From positions 20,979 to 84,978 of the forward strand of contig NZ_JBEFNA010000005.1 of the NCBI RefSeq assembly GCF_040199715.1: a DNA stretch of 64,000 nt. The letters are read 5' to 3'. The position numbers and the translations under genes were made by a program. The notes under the pieces were generated by a model. It saw nothing but the letters and a program-made list of their open reading frames with translations. It searched no databases and was not told the DNA's origin. How positions within the stretch are numbered: the first letter of the stretch is position 1; each line of letters starts with the position of its first letter. The DNA is from Fusobacterium sp. SYSU M8D902 (GTDB taxonomy: Bacteria > Fusobacteriota > Fusobacteriia > Fusobacteriales > Fusobacteriaceae). This document shows positions 8,887 to 17,771 of this stretch, piece by piece.

Positions 8887-9276
8887 CTATTTTTTATCTT
8901 TTTTATTTTTCAATCTTTCTAAAAGTTCGGTATCTATCTCTACACTCTTCTCTTTTAATAGATCTGGTACAGTTCTCTCCAATGGTATTACTCCAATTGC
9001 CATCACTATTTCATAAGGAAGAGAGGCTCTAAATGTCTTTAACATCTTCAACATATGTTCAACCTTTTCTCCTGGGAGTGATAGTAAAAATATGCAATCT
9101 GTACCTGGCCAAATATGAGTATTCTTATGTTTTATCTTCTCATTCCAAACACTTTCAGCCTTTCTCTGTACTGTATAGAGATGAAAATGTATCTCTTCAA
9201 GGAAATCTTCTAACATCACCTTATGTGATTCATTAATGTAAACCATCATCATCTTATAATTTTGGAAATTATTCAT
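8887..9276 (-). CDS. PII-like protein in an RND efflux operon (129 aa)
   Basis: A small soluble protein with a beta-alpha-beta layout resembling PII/CutA-like trimers and the DUF3240-type proteins found beside metal RND pumps. MMMVYINESHKVMLEDFL (residues 9-26) would be strand 1 and helix 1. A GTDCIFLLSLPGEKVEHMLKML-like segment (about 58-80) would be the second beta-alpha unit, and a strand ending in IGVIPLERTVPDLL (about 94-107) matches the position of the PII C-terminal strand. The charged tail ends in KNKKDKK. It lies 17 bp after the pump gene and before the terminator, so it is the last gene of the TetR/TolC/adaptor/pump operon. A sensing or modulating role for the pump is inference. The fold call is by pattern only. 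Confidence 0.6.
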   Translation of the reverse strand: MNNFQNYKMMMVYINESHKVMLEDFLEEIHFHLYTVQRKAESVWNEKIKHKNTHIWPGTDCIFLLSLPGEKVEHMLKMLKTFRASLPYEIVMAIGVIPLERTVPDLLKEKSVEIDTELLERLKNKKDKK

Positions 9277-9293
9277 ATATCTTTCCTCCTCTA

Positions 9294-12200
9294 TTATTCT
9301 GCTGATTTTTTCCCTACTTTTTTAATTAGATTTGACATTTTTTCGATAAAATCTTCTACTAATGTAAATAGTATAGGAATGATTACTAGTGTTAATATAG
9401 TAGAGAAAGTTAATCCAAACATTACTGTTATAGCCATTCCTCTATATATTTCAGATCCCTCTCCTATTCCCAATGACAATGGTAGCATTCCTAGTACTGT
9501 TGTCATAGTTGTCATAAGTATCGGTCTAAGTCTAGTTCTACAAGACTCTACTACTGCCTCTATTCTACCACTACCTCTCTCGATAGTCAATTGAATAAAG
9601 TCTATCAATACAATGGCGTTGTTTACAACTATACCTGCTAGTAGTATAAGTCCAACCATTACCATTATATCTATAGGTTGATTAGCTATTAATAATCCTA
9701 CTATTATTCCTATTAGTGATAGTGGTACTGATCCCAATATGATAAATGGTAATAAGAAGTTTTCAAACTGTGCAGCTAGTAGTGCATAGATTAAGAATAT
9801 TGAAATTCCTAGAGCCATTCCCAACTGACTTGTTGAATCTTGTAAGTTCTCTGAACTTCCTCCCCATCTATATGATACTGAAGCTGGTGGATTTGATTCA
9901 TTGAAGGCTTTTATTATCTCACCTTGTAAAGCTCTAATTCCTACACCACCATCATTTGCTGATACTGTTACACTGTATATTCTATCTGTTTTGTTTATCT
10001 CAGATGAACCTTCAGCATAGATAACTTTTGAGATATCAGAAACTTTTACAAACTTTCTATCTCCAATTTTGATATTGATATTTTGGATATCGTTAATATC
10101 TTTTCTCTTATCTTTTGGAAGTCTTACTAAAACATCTATCTCCTCACTTCCAGTTTTTACTGTTACAGTATCCCCTCTGTTTCCTCCAAGTATAGAGTAA
10201 CTCATTATCTGTCCAACTGTCACAGGATCTATACCATAACTTCTAATCTTATCTCTATCCAATACTATTCTAGCCTCTACGTTTCCTGGATCTAGAGTTG
10301 ATTTTACGTCAACTGCTCCTGGATATAGTTTTAATCTCTCTAGAACATTTTTTCCAACCATTTTTATCTCATCTAAGTTTGATCCTACTATATCAAACTC
10401 AACATCTCTTGAAGGACTTGACATAGCAAAGTTCTCTGATAAACTGATTCTTGTATCAGGGATCTTATCAGTTGCCTTTCTTATTCTATCCATTATCTCA
10501 AATACAGTAACATCTCTACTATCTTTTTTACCTACATCTATGTTAACTGAGATCAAGTCATTTTGAATAACTGTAAAGTAGAACTTTGTCATTGGGTCAT
10601 TTTTAATTATATCCTCTATCTGTTTAGAGATATATTCTGACTTATCTAGATCAAGTCCCTTACCTAACTCAGCAACTACAGAGTATCTACCTTGGTCTTG
10701 TTTAGGCATAAACTCAACTCTTAACATACTTCCACCAACTATAACTGTGAAGAAGAATAGTGCTATAGTTGCACCTAAAGTCTTAAATCTATTTTTCAAT
10801 GTCCAGTTAATAATTTTCAAATAAGAAGCCTTTACTTTGGCAAATATCTTTCCTTCTGCTGTGATATTTGTCTTAGTTGTTAGGAATCTACTTGCTAGCA
10901 TTGGTATCAATGTTAACGATACTAATAGTGCAGCTACGTTTGAGAATATTATTGAAAGTGATAGATCTTTAAATATCTCTCTAGCTATTCCTGGTATAAA
11001 TAGTATAGGTATGAATACGACCATTGTTGTAAGTGCTGAAGCTATAACTGAAAGTGTAACCTCAGTAGCTCCATTTTCAGATGCTTCCATCACTGGTGAG
11101 TGAAGCTCTGTCATATGACGATAGATATTATCCACAACAACAACGGAGTTATCTGTTAGCATTCCAACACCTATAGATAATCCCATAAGTGAGATCAAGT
11201 TAAGTGATGTATTAGCTAGTGCTAGGAAAGCAAAAGTAAATATTATTGCAACTGGTAGAGCTGCTGAAACTAGGAATGTAGCTCTGACGTTCTTTAAGAA
11301 TACCAATAGTACTATTGTTGCTAGTACTAGACCTTGAACTGCGTTACTTGAAACACTTGAAATAGATTTCTCTATATCTTCAGAAGTATCTAGTAGTATC
11401 TTATACTCTCCACCTGGTGGCATTACAGATTTTAAACTCTCTAGTGCTTTGTATGCTGCTCTATTTAATTCCAATGTACTTCCATCTGCTGATTTTTCCA
11501 CTGCTACAACTATCGCATCTTTTCCTGATAGGAAACCTTTACTTGAGTCATCCTCAGTAGTCAATACTATATTAGCTACATCTTTTAATTTAAGTGTATT
11601 ACCATTACTTTGAATGATCATATTCTCATATTCATCAATGTAGTTTAGCTCTCCCATAAATCTAGCTATAATATTTTTATTACCAGTTTTTACTGTACCT
11701 AATGGTAAATTTTGGCTAGATAGTGAGATCATTCTGTATAGCTCAACTGGTGATAGGTTGTAAGCTGCTAACTTATCACTATCAAATTGTATCTGTAACT
11801 GCTTATCTGAGTTACCGAAAACATTTACCTGTCCTATTCCTGTCAAGCTCTCAAATTTAGGTTTTAAATACTCCTCTACAAATGTACTTAGCTCTGCTCT
11901 ATTTGGAGCTGAGAACATTGTAACCATAGTCAAGTTACCTGAACCAGCATCTACCTTCTTAACAATTGGTGTATTTGCATCTTGAGGTAGATCATTGGAT
12001 ATTTTTGATAACTCTCTTTGGATCTCTGTAGCCTTATCATTAGCATTTACTCCAAAGTTAAATTTAACTATTACCAATGATTGCTCAAATGATGAAGTTG
12101 ATTCTATCTTATCTATACCCTCAACATTGGGAAGAATCTCCTCTATTTTTTTTGTAATCTGTGTCTCTACATCTTCAGCTACAGCTCCGTTCCAAGTTGT

Positions 12201-12344
12201 TCTAACAGTAACAACGGGAATTTCCATATTTGGCAGTAACTCTGATTTCATTGTAAACATTGCCATAAGACCTATAAACATAATGGATATCATCACCATT
12301 GTTGTTGCAACTGGTCTACGTATTGACAAACCTGCTAATGTCAT
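9294..12344 (-). CDS. RND efflux pump inner-membrane subunit (AcrB/MexB-like), first system
   Basis: A 1016-aa HAE1-type RND transporter with the same twelve-helix, two-loop layout as its neighbour at 4667-7696, from which it is clearly divergent. The TM4 relay motif reads GMLTDNSVVVVDNIYRH, one Asp followed by Asn. Conserved C-terminal-half motifs include LAGIVVNNAIVLIDF and TRLRPILMTTMTTVLGMLPL, nearly identical in both pumps. It sits 28 bp after the adaptor gene and 17 bp before the PII-like gene, within a complete tripartite operon under a TetR regulator. It should expel drugs, bile-like or other amphiphilic compounds, but the substrate is unknown. Confidence 0.94.
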   Translation of the reverse strand: MTLAGLSIRRPVATTMVMISIMFIGLMAMFTMKSELLPNMEIPVVTVRTTWNGAVAEDVETQITKKIEEILPNVEGIDKIESTSSFEQSLVIVKFNFGVNANDKATEIQRELSKISNDLPQDANTPIVKKVDAGSGNLTMVTMFSAPNRAELSTFVEEYLKPKFESLTGIGQVNVFGNSDKQLQIQFDSDKLAAYNLSPVELYRMISLSSQNLPLGTVKTGNKNIIARFMGELNYIDEYENMIIQSNGNTLKLKDVANIVLTTEDDSSKGFLSGKDAIVVAVEKSADGSTLELNRAAYKALESLKSVMPPGGEYKILLDTSEDIEKSISSVSSNAVQGLVLATIVLLVFLKNVRATFLVSAALPVAIIFTFAFLALANTSLNLISLMGLSIGVGMLTDNSVVVVDNIYRHMTELHSPVMEASENGATEVTLSVIASALTTMVVFIPILFIPGIAREIFKDLSLSIIFSNVAALLVSLTLIPMLASRFLTTKTNITAEGKIFAKVKASYLKIINWTLKNRFKTLGATIALFFFTVIVGGSMLRVEFMPKQDQGRYSVVAELGKGLDLDKSEYISKQIEDIIKNDPMTKFYFTVIQNDLISVNIDVGKKDSRDVTVFEIMDRIRKATDKIPDTRISLSENFAMSSPSRDVEFDIVGSNLDEIKMVGKNVLERLKLYPGAVDVKSTLDPGNVEARIVLDRDKIRSYGIDPVTVGQIMSYSILGGNRGDTVTVKTGSEEIDVLVRLPKDKRKDINDIQNINIKIGDRKFVKVSDISKVIYAEGSSEINKTDRIYSVTVSANDGGVGIRALQGEIIKAFNESNPPASVSYRWGGSSENLQDSTSQLGMALGISIFLIYALLAAQFENFLLPFIILGSVPLSLIGIIVGLLIANQPIDIMVMVGLILLAGIVVNNAIVLIDFIQLTIERGSGRIEAVVESCRTRLRPILMTTMTTVLGMLPLSLGIGEGSEIYRGMAITVMFGLTFSTILTLVIIPILFTLVEDFIEKMSNLIKKVGKKSAE

Positions 12345-12372
12345 CTATTTTCACCTCGTTATTTCTCTATTA

Positions 12373-13446
12373 TTATTTAGCTTCTATATTCTCTTTGACC
12401 TTGTCTCCCTCTTCAAGACCAAATACTCCTTTAACAACTATCTTATCTCCCTCTTTTATATCTTTAGATGAGATTTGAGTATATGGTAAGTTAGTTGCTC
12501 CTGTTTTTACTTCTACTCTTGTAGCCTTATCATTTTCAATCTTATATACATATGAAACTAAGTTTCTTACGAAAATTGCCTCATCTTCAATTGATAGAGC
12601 CTCTGTTTTTCCAGCTGGAACAGTTACATATGAGTACATTCCATCTTTTATACTCTTATCTTTATTATCAATAGCCACTTTAATCATAAACTTCTTAGTG
12701 TCATACTCTGCAATTGGGTTTATCTCAACAATTTTTCCTGTTAGAGTCTTGTCAATATCTGGAACCTCAACTTGAACTTCCATTCCAACTTTTATCTCAT
12801 CTAACCATTCAGCTGGGAATCCTACATATGTTTCCATTTGATTATCATTTATAACTGTGAACACTGTATCTGTTCCAGCTACTTTCTTACCTACTTTAGC
12901 AAATAGATTTCCCACTGTTCCATTTATCTCTGCTCTTCTTGATAACTTATCATAATCTGATTTAGCTGACTCATAGTTAGCTTTTGCTGACTCATAAGCT
13001 CCCTTAGCATTGATATAGTTATTTTCATAGTTTATATACTCAAGATATGAGATTAACTCTTGATCATATAGTTTTTTAAATTTTTCATAGTTGTTTCTAG
13101 CTATCTCCATTGATGATTTGCTAGAAGCATAGTTAGCTTTTGCTGTAAAGTAAGCTGACTCAGTTGCACTGTCAGATAGTACCATTACTAGCTCACCTTT
13201 TTTTACTTTATCCCCATTTTTCTTTAATATCTTCTCAACTATTCCACCCTTTTCTGTTTGGTGATCTATCTTCCCTTTTGGTTCAAGAATAGCATCTGTT
13301 CTGAATACTTGGTTCATTGTTCTTGTTTTCACTGGTTCAGTTACAACATATTTAGCAGGTTTTTCTATTACTTTTTCCTCTTTTTTCTTTCCACAACCTA
13401 CTAGCATTAGCATTAATATAAATACTAAATATTTAGCTTTTTTCAT
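12373..13446 (-). CDS. RND efflux periplasmic adaptor lipoprotein, first system
   Basis: A 357-aa membrane-fusion protein. The signal peptide ends in lipobox LVGC (C18). Then come the first lipoyl half (KGGIVEKILKKNGDKVKKGEL, about residues 65-85), a coiled-coil hairpin rich in Ala, Lys and Tyr (about 95-165), the second lipoyl half (INGTVGNLFAKVGKKVAG) and beta-barrel and membrane-proximal domains. It is flanked by tolC-like and pump genes with gaps of about 30 bp and should link the two proteins across the periplasm. Confidence 0.92.
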   Translation of the reverse strand: MKKAKYLVFILMLMLVGCGKKKEEKVIEKPAKYVVTEPVKTRTMNQVFRTDAILEPKGKIDHQTEKGGIVEKILKKNGDKVKKGELVMVLSDSATESAYFTAKANYASSKSSMEIARNNYEKFKKLYDQELISYLEYINYENNYINAKGAYESAKANYESAKSDYDKLSRRAEINGTVGNLFAKVGKKVAGTDTVFTVINDNQMETYVGFPAEWLDEIKVGMEVQVEVPDIDKTLTGKIVEINPIAEYDTKKFMIKVAIDNKDKSIKDGMYSYVTVPAGKTEALSIEDEAIFVRNLVSYVYKIENDKATRVEVKTGATNLPYTQISSKDIKEGDKIVVKGVFGLEEGDKVKENIEAK

Positions 13447-13476
13447 TATCTTTTCCTCCTAAATTTATCTATTTTA

Positions 13477-14781
13477 TTAAATCAACATTGATCTATATCT
13501 TTCAAATGCATATAGATAATCAATTACTACCTGATTGTATCCAACTTTTGCCTCTCTCAATTGAGTCTCTGAATCCAAAAAGTCAATTGTTGAAATTAAT
13601 CCAGCAAGATATTTTTCCTTATCCATTCTATAGTTTTCTAAAGCTGCCTCTAAAGCTCTTGATTTAGAATCTCTATTTTTTTCCATTCTTATTAGCTCAA
13701 GATAAGCTTCAGTTACATTTACATCTATATTATCTTGTGAAATCTTCTCTTTTAACTCCTCTTGCTCTTGATTAAGCTTTGCCACTCTATAGTTGTCATA
13801 GTTTTTTCCAAATTCAAATACATTCCAAGTTACTTGAACTCCACCTCTCCATTCAGCATCATCCATAGTTGTATTATATTTTCTTCTATCTGATTCCACA
13901 CCATAACTAGCAAATGCACTCACACGTGGTAACATATCAGCTCTAGCTACTTTTTTAGAAGCCTCTGCTACATTTACAAAATTATTAGCTATTAAAGCAT
14001 TTATACTCTTAGTCTTAGCTTGTTCCATATCACTTTGAAAATCAATATTTCTACTTAGGTACATAGGTACATCAAACTCTACAACTGAAAGTTCCTCTCC
14101 CTTTGGTATACCCAATCTCAATTTTAGATTCTCCTTTTGAACAGCTACTCTATTTTGTGCTCCAATTATCTCTGAATCCACTTCTAATAGAGAGTACTCA
14201 GTTTTTAATAGATCAGCCTTAGTTATCAATCTTAGATCCAACTGAGCTTTTTGCTTGTTATATGTAGCTTGTAACTCATCTTTTGATGATAATAGAGCCT
14301 CTAAATCCTTCTCATTTTTCACTATATCTGAGTATATTCTAATAGTATCAAGTCTCACATCTCTCTTATCTCCTAGATAGTTAAGATCTGCAATTCCCTT
14401 ATATGCTTTAGCATACTGGATTCCACCTAATATTGCTCCCCCTTGGAATAGTGGTTGAGATATAGTTATTTTTTGTGAATATCCACCTCTAGCATCTACT
14501 GTCTCTGGATTTGCTTGAGTTGTCAACCTTCTGCTAGGTCTCTGCTCCTTAGTTATTCTTCTATCATACTCACTTCTTGTATATGATCCTGTGTATACCA
14601 CACTTGGTAAAGCATTTTTAAAAGCTATACCTACATTTAATTTAGCTGACTCTACACCCTTTTCTGATATCTTCATCTCTTTACTATTATCTAATGCCAT
14701 CTGAATAGCTTGATCTAGAGTAAGCTCTCTTGCAAAAACTGAACTACTTAACAACAAAAGTAATCCTACAGTTTTCTTCAT
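13477..14781 (-). CDS. TolC-family outer-membrane efflux channel
   Basis: 434 aa, close to the usual TolC length. A Sec signal peptide (MKKTVGLLLLLSSSVFA) precedes the mature start at RELTLDQAI, the typical TolC-repeat opening. Two structural repeats of long coiled-coil helices follow, and the hallmark second-repeat segment reads VTWNVFEFGKNYDNYRVAKL. The protein forms the trimeric outer-membrane duct. It is 11 bp downstream of the TetR gene and is the only such channel in the window, so it may serve both pumps. Confidence 0.93.
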   Translation of the reverse strand: MKKTVGLLLLLSSSVFARELTLDQAIQMALDNSKEMKISEKGVESAKLNVGIAFKNALPSVVYTGSYTRSEYDRRITKEQRPSRRLTTQANPETVDARGGYSQKITISQPLFQGGAILGGIQYAKAYKGIADLNYLGDKRDVRLDTIRIYSDIVKNEKDLEALLSSKDELQATYNKQKAQLDLRLITKADLLKTEYSLLEVDSEIIGAQNRVAVQKENLKLRLGIPKGEELSVVEFDVPMYLSRNIDFQSDMEQAKTKSINALIANNFVNVAEASKKVARADMLPRVSAFASYGVESDRRKYNTTMDDAEWRGGVQVTWNVFEFGKNYDNYRVAKLNQEQEELKEKISQDNIDVNVTEAYLELIRMEKNRDSKSRALEAALENYRMDKEKYLAGLISTIDFLDSETQLREAKVGYNQVVIDYLYAFERYRSMLI

Positions 14782-14792
14782 AAATCTACCTC

Positions 14793-15428
14793 CTAATATG
14801 TTAAAATTTTTAAAATACTCTCTGAGATTATCTCAATATTTTTTTCAAACTCCTTTGAGTTGTATTTATCTTTTATCTCCTCAATATTCTTAATAAAATT
14901 TCCATCTCTCTCAGAGATAAAAAGAGTAAATGTTTTGTAGTTAGTTATTATACTGCTAAGCATTTTTGAGTAAAAATCCACTTCTCCATCATCTATCTTG
15001 ATCTCCTTGGAGTAAGCTTTGATTATACACCTCATTTTACCCACTATCAAGCCCTCTATCTCCTTTAATAGTGCTAAAGTCCTCTCATCTAGCAGAGCAA
15101 TGTTTCTAAATAGATTGATCATCACCAGATTATCCTTCAAATTCTCATCCTCTAAAATGATCCTATTTCTTACCAATTTCTTCACATTATTTACCAGACT
15201 AACCCTTCTATCAATAGCAGTCTCAATCTTTAGCTTATTTATAGTCTCCTCTAATATATGATCTATCACTAGATTTTTACTTTTAAAATATGTATAAAAA
15301 CTCCCTTTGGAAATTCCAGCACAGTTTGTTATGTCTTCTACTGATGTATTTCTATATCCCTTTTCCAATATCATCTTTTTAGTCGAAGATATTATCAGCT
15401 CTTTTTTCCCCACCTCTCTCATCTCCAT
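14793..15428 (-). CDS. TetR-family transcriptional repressor
   Basis: 211 aa. The N-terminal helix-turn-helix is clear: KKMILEKGYRNTSVEDIT followed by AGISKGSFYTYFKSK (about residues 16-51). The C-terminal helical ligand domain is divergent, as usual. It is the first gene of the efflux operon and probably represses it; a perfect palindrome overlaps the promoter -35 at 15466-15479. The leader would be only about 15 nt, and M1 (15428) and M3 are both possible starts because no strong ribosome site is seen. Confidence 0.92.
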   Translation of the reverse strand: MEMREVGKKELIISSTKKMILEKGYRNTSVEDITNCAGISKGSFYTYFKSKNLVIDHILEETINKLKIETAIDRRVSLVNNVKKLVRNRIILEDENLKDNLVMINLFRNIALLDERTLALLKEIEGLIVGKMRCIIKAYSKEIKIDDGEVDFYSKMLSSIITNYKTFTLFISERDGNFIKNIEEIKDKYNSKEFEKNIEIISESILKILTY

Positions 15429-15449
15429 TTCAATGTCTACAACTAATTT

Positions 15450-15480
15450 ATTATAAACTATAAAGTGACTTGAGAGTCAA
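15450..15480 (-). promoter_or_regulatory. Promoter and likely TetR operator of the first efflux operon
   Basis: TTGACT (15480-15475) is followed by an A/T -10 region: TTTATA at 17 bp or TATAAT at 19 bp. A perfect inverted repeat TGACT-tgag-AGTCA (15466-15479) covers the -35 box. This is the expected arrangement for an autoregulating TetR repressor whose gene begins at 15428. Confidence 0.6.
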
Positions 15481-15489
15481 TAGATTTTA

Positions 15490-16884
15490 TTAAAATTTTA
15501 TGATAAATTCAACCTCTTTCTTAATTTTATCATAAATAAATGAGTATTTTAAGTTTAAATTTTCCAAAATATTCTTTACAATAGATAATCCTAGCCCTGT
15601 TCCTCCATATTTCCTATTTCTTGATTTGTCCATCTTATAAAATAGATCAAATATCTTCTCAATCTCCTCCTGTGAGATCTCCTTAGAAGAGTTCCTAATC
15701 ACCAGTTTTTCCTCTGTGAGCTCTATCCCTATTCTTCTATTCTCATCAACATAGGTTATAGCATTAGTTAGTAGATTATTTAAAACAATATTAAAAAGTT
15801 TTTTGTCAGTTTTCAAAACTCTCTTCCTGTAGCTTTGTGACAACTCTATGTTCTTGCTCTCTATATCCAATTGATATTTTTTTAAACTCTTTCTAATTAA
15901 GCTCTCCAACTCCACATCTTCATATATTATATTTAAGTTTTTAAACTCCAATTTCAGATAGTTATTTATATCCTTTACAATCTTGTTTATAGCCATTCCC
16001 TCTTCATAAACAATATCATATGTCTTTTTCACATCTTTTTCCTCTATCATTCCATCTTGCAACGCTTCCATATACCCATTTATAATAGCTACTGGTGTTT
16101 TTAATTCGTGTCCAATAGTCCTCATAAACATCTTCTCCGTCTCCAACAATCTCTCTTTCTCTAGTAATTCAGATTTTAATTTTTCATTCAAAGAGTTTAA
16201 CTCCTCAATATTTTCCTTCAATTTCAATGCCATTCTATTTATACTGTTTCCTAGACTTTCCAACTCATTTTTAGATTTAATCTTTACTGTCTCTGTAAAA
16301 TCAAGATTGGAAATTCTATATGAGACCTTCTCCAATATCTCTATTGGCTTCGATATCCTCCTAGATACTATGTAGGTTATAATTAAAATCATTGGAATTA
16401 TAAATAGAGTATACCTTTTGTATACTCCTATCATCTTCTTCAATACAACTTTGGACTCTATAACTTCGCCTATCAATACAACAATCTCATTCTCTGAAAT
16501 TTTTTTCACTAAAAAAAGATGATTCGTCAATGATGATAGTTTTACTAATTTCACTCTGTACTCATTAGGTATCATATTTTTCAAATCAATTTTCAAACTG
16601 TTTCTATTTACATATTTAATAAAATTGGTATCCTTATCATCTCTATTTAACTCAATATTTCTCAAATATACCTTTACATTTATATTATTAAGAGTTTTCT
16701 CCTCTTTTCTCCCTCTTCTTAACTTATCTAAATCCAATGATTCAGCTATCTCTATCAAATTTTTCTTATCCTGCTCTATTATATACCTATCTGCATAGAG
16801 ATGATTGAATACATACATCAACATCAATGGAAGATAGGTTATTAAACAAACATAGATAAATATCTTATAAAATACTTTTCTCAT
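15490..16884 (-). CDS. Sensor histidine kinase (EnvZ/PhoR-like)
   Basis: 464 aa. TM1 (about residues 8-27), a periplasmic sensor region (about 28-155), TM2 (about 157-173), HAMP (about 174-225), a coiled coil, then the HisKA box with phospho-acceptor H259 in IGHELKTPVAI. The ATPase domain shows the N box NNLLTNAITY and the GGTGLGLSIV G2 box near the C-terminus. It lies 9 bp after its response regulator and ends with no strong terminator before the TetR promoter. The signal is unknown; efflux genes on one side and a porin on the other suggest envelope stress. Confidence 0.94.
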   Translation of the reverse strand: MRKVFYKIFIYVCLITYLPLMLMYVFNHLYADRYIIEQDKKNLIEIAESLDLDKLRRGRKEEKTLNNINVKVYLRNIELNRDDKDTNFIKYVNRNSLKIDLKNMIPNEYRVKLVKLSSLTNHLFLVKKISENEIVVLIGEVIESKVVLKKMIGVYKRYTLFIIPMILIITYIVSRRISKPIEILEKVSYRISNLDFTETVKIKSKNELESLGNSINRMALKLKENIEELNSLNEKLKSELLEKERLLETEKMFMRTIGHELKTPVAIINGYMEALQDGMIEEKDVKKTYDIVYEEGMAINKIVKDINNYLKLEFKNLNIIYEDVELESLIRKSLKKYQLDIESKNIELSQSYRKRVLKTDKKLFNIVLNNLLTNAITYVDENRRIGIELTEEKLVIRNSSKEISQEEIEKIFDLFYKMDKSRNRKYGGTGLGLSIVKNILENLNLKYSFIYDKIKKEVEFIIKF

Positions 16885-16893
16885 ATCCCTCCC

Positions 16894-17550
16894 TTACAGA
16901 TCCAGTTTATAACCAATCCCTCTCACTGTTTTTATAGCTTTTTTTCCAATCTTTTTTCTTAAATTCTTTATATGTGCATCTATAGTTCTATCATCTCCAT
17001 AAAAATCATAACCCCACACCTCATTCAGAAGTTTCTCTCTACTCAATGCAATCCTATTATTTTTTATCAAGTACATCAATAGTTCATACTCCTTAGGTGC
17101 TAAATCTATCTCTCCAGTCAGATTAGCCACATAGTGTGAACTGTCATTTATTATTAACTCCCCTATCTCTATAGAACTCTCTATCAACATATTGGTTTTC
17201 TTTAGTAATGCCTTTATTCTTGCAAGTAAAACTTTATTATTGAATGGTTTTGTAATATAGTCATCTGCCCCTATCTCAAATCCAAAGATCTCATCTTCAA
17301 TCTCATCTCTTGCAGTGAGCATTATCACTGGTGTTTTAGTATATTTTTTTATCTCTCTCAAAATGCTCCATCCATCTTTTTTAGGTAACATTACATCTAG
17401 TAGTATCAAATCAAAGGGTTTTTCATAAAATATCTTCAATCCCTCCTCTCCATCTTCAGCTTCCGTTACCTCATACCCCTCTTTTACAAGATATATTCTC
17501 AATATATTTCTTATTTGCTCCTCGTCATCTATTATCAATATTCTGTTCAT
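16894..17550 (-). CDS. OmpR/PhoB-family response regulator
   Basis: 218 aa. The receiver domain has acidic residues D8 and D9, phospho-acceptor D52 in LLDVMLPKKDGW, T79 and K101 in TKPF. The C-terminal winged helix includes REKLLNEVWGYDF and the recognition-helix region DDRTIDAHIKNLRKKIG. It is the first gene of a two-gene operon with the kinase. Two direct TGAACAA repeats 11 bp apart lie just upstream (17605-17622), the usual spacing for this family's binding sites, so autoregulation is likely. Confidence 0.95.
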   Translation of the reverse strand: MNRILIIDDEEQIRNILRIYLVKEGYEVTEAEDGEEGLKIFYEKPFDLILLDVMLPKKDGWSILREIKKYTKTPVIMLTARDEIEDEIFGFEIGADDYITKPFNNKVLLARIKALLKKTNMLIESSIEIGELIINDSSHYVANLTGEIDLAPKEYELLMYLIKNNRIALSREKLLNEVWGYDFYGDDRTIDAHIKNLRKKIGKKAIKTVRGIGYKLDL

Positions 17551-17604
17551 TTTTCTTTCAACACCTCTTATTTTAGTTTTATAATCTAGTATAAATTAAT
17601 TTTA

Positions 17605-17622
17605 TGAACAACTTGTGAACAA
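17605..17622. promoter_or_regulatory. Tandem 11-bp-spaced repeats upstream of the response regulator
   Basis: TGAACAA occurs at 17605-17611 and again at 17616-17622, in the same orientation and exactly 11 bp apart (TTGTTCA on the transcribed strand). OmpR-family regulators bind such direct half-sites on one face of the helix. The site lies about 55 bp before the gene start at 17550, within or beside its promoter. Confidence 0.5.
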
Positions 17623-17717
17623 AATTTGTTTTATTTTTATAACTTTTCACTGCTTATAACTATACAAAAAACAAAGTAACAAAGTTACTCTGCTTTTCTA
17701 AATTTTTCTTGTCTATA

Positions 17718-17748
17718 TGAAAATAGACTGTTGAAAAATCAACAGTCT
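17718..17748 (-). terminator. Terminator of the porin gene
   Basis: A perfect 10-bp stem, AGACTGTTGA (17725-17734) with TCAACAGTCT (17739-17748), followed on the minus strand by a short T-rich tract. It separates the porin from the two-component operon. Confidence 0.7.
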
Positions 17749-17771
17749 ACGTTATATGATATATTCATTAA

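Noticed and set aside
4667..12344. Two RND pumps as a recent duplication
   Set aside because: The two pumps and their adaptors are clearly divergent in sequence and their operons differ in regulators and extra genes, so this is an old paralogy or separate acquisition.
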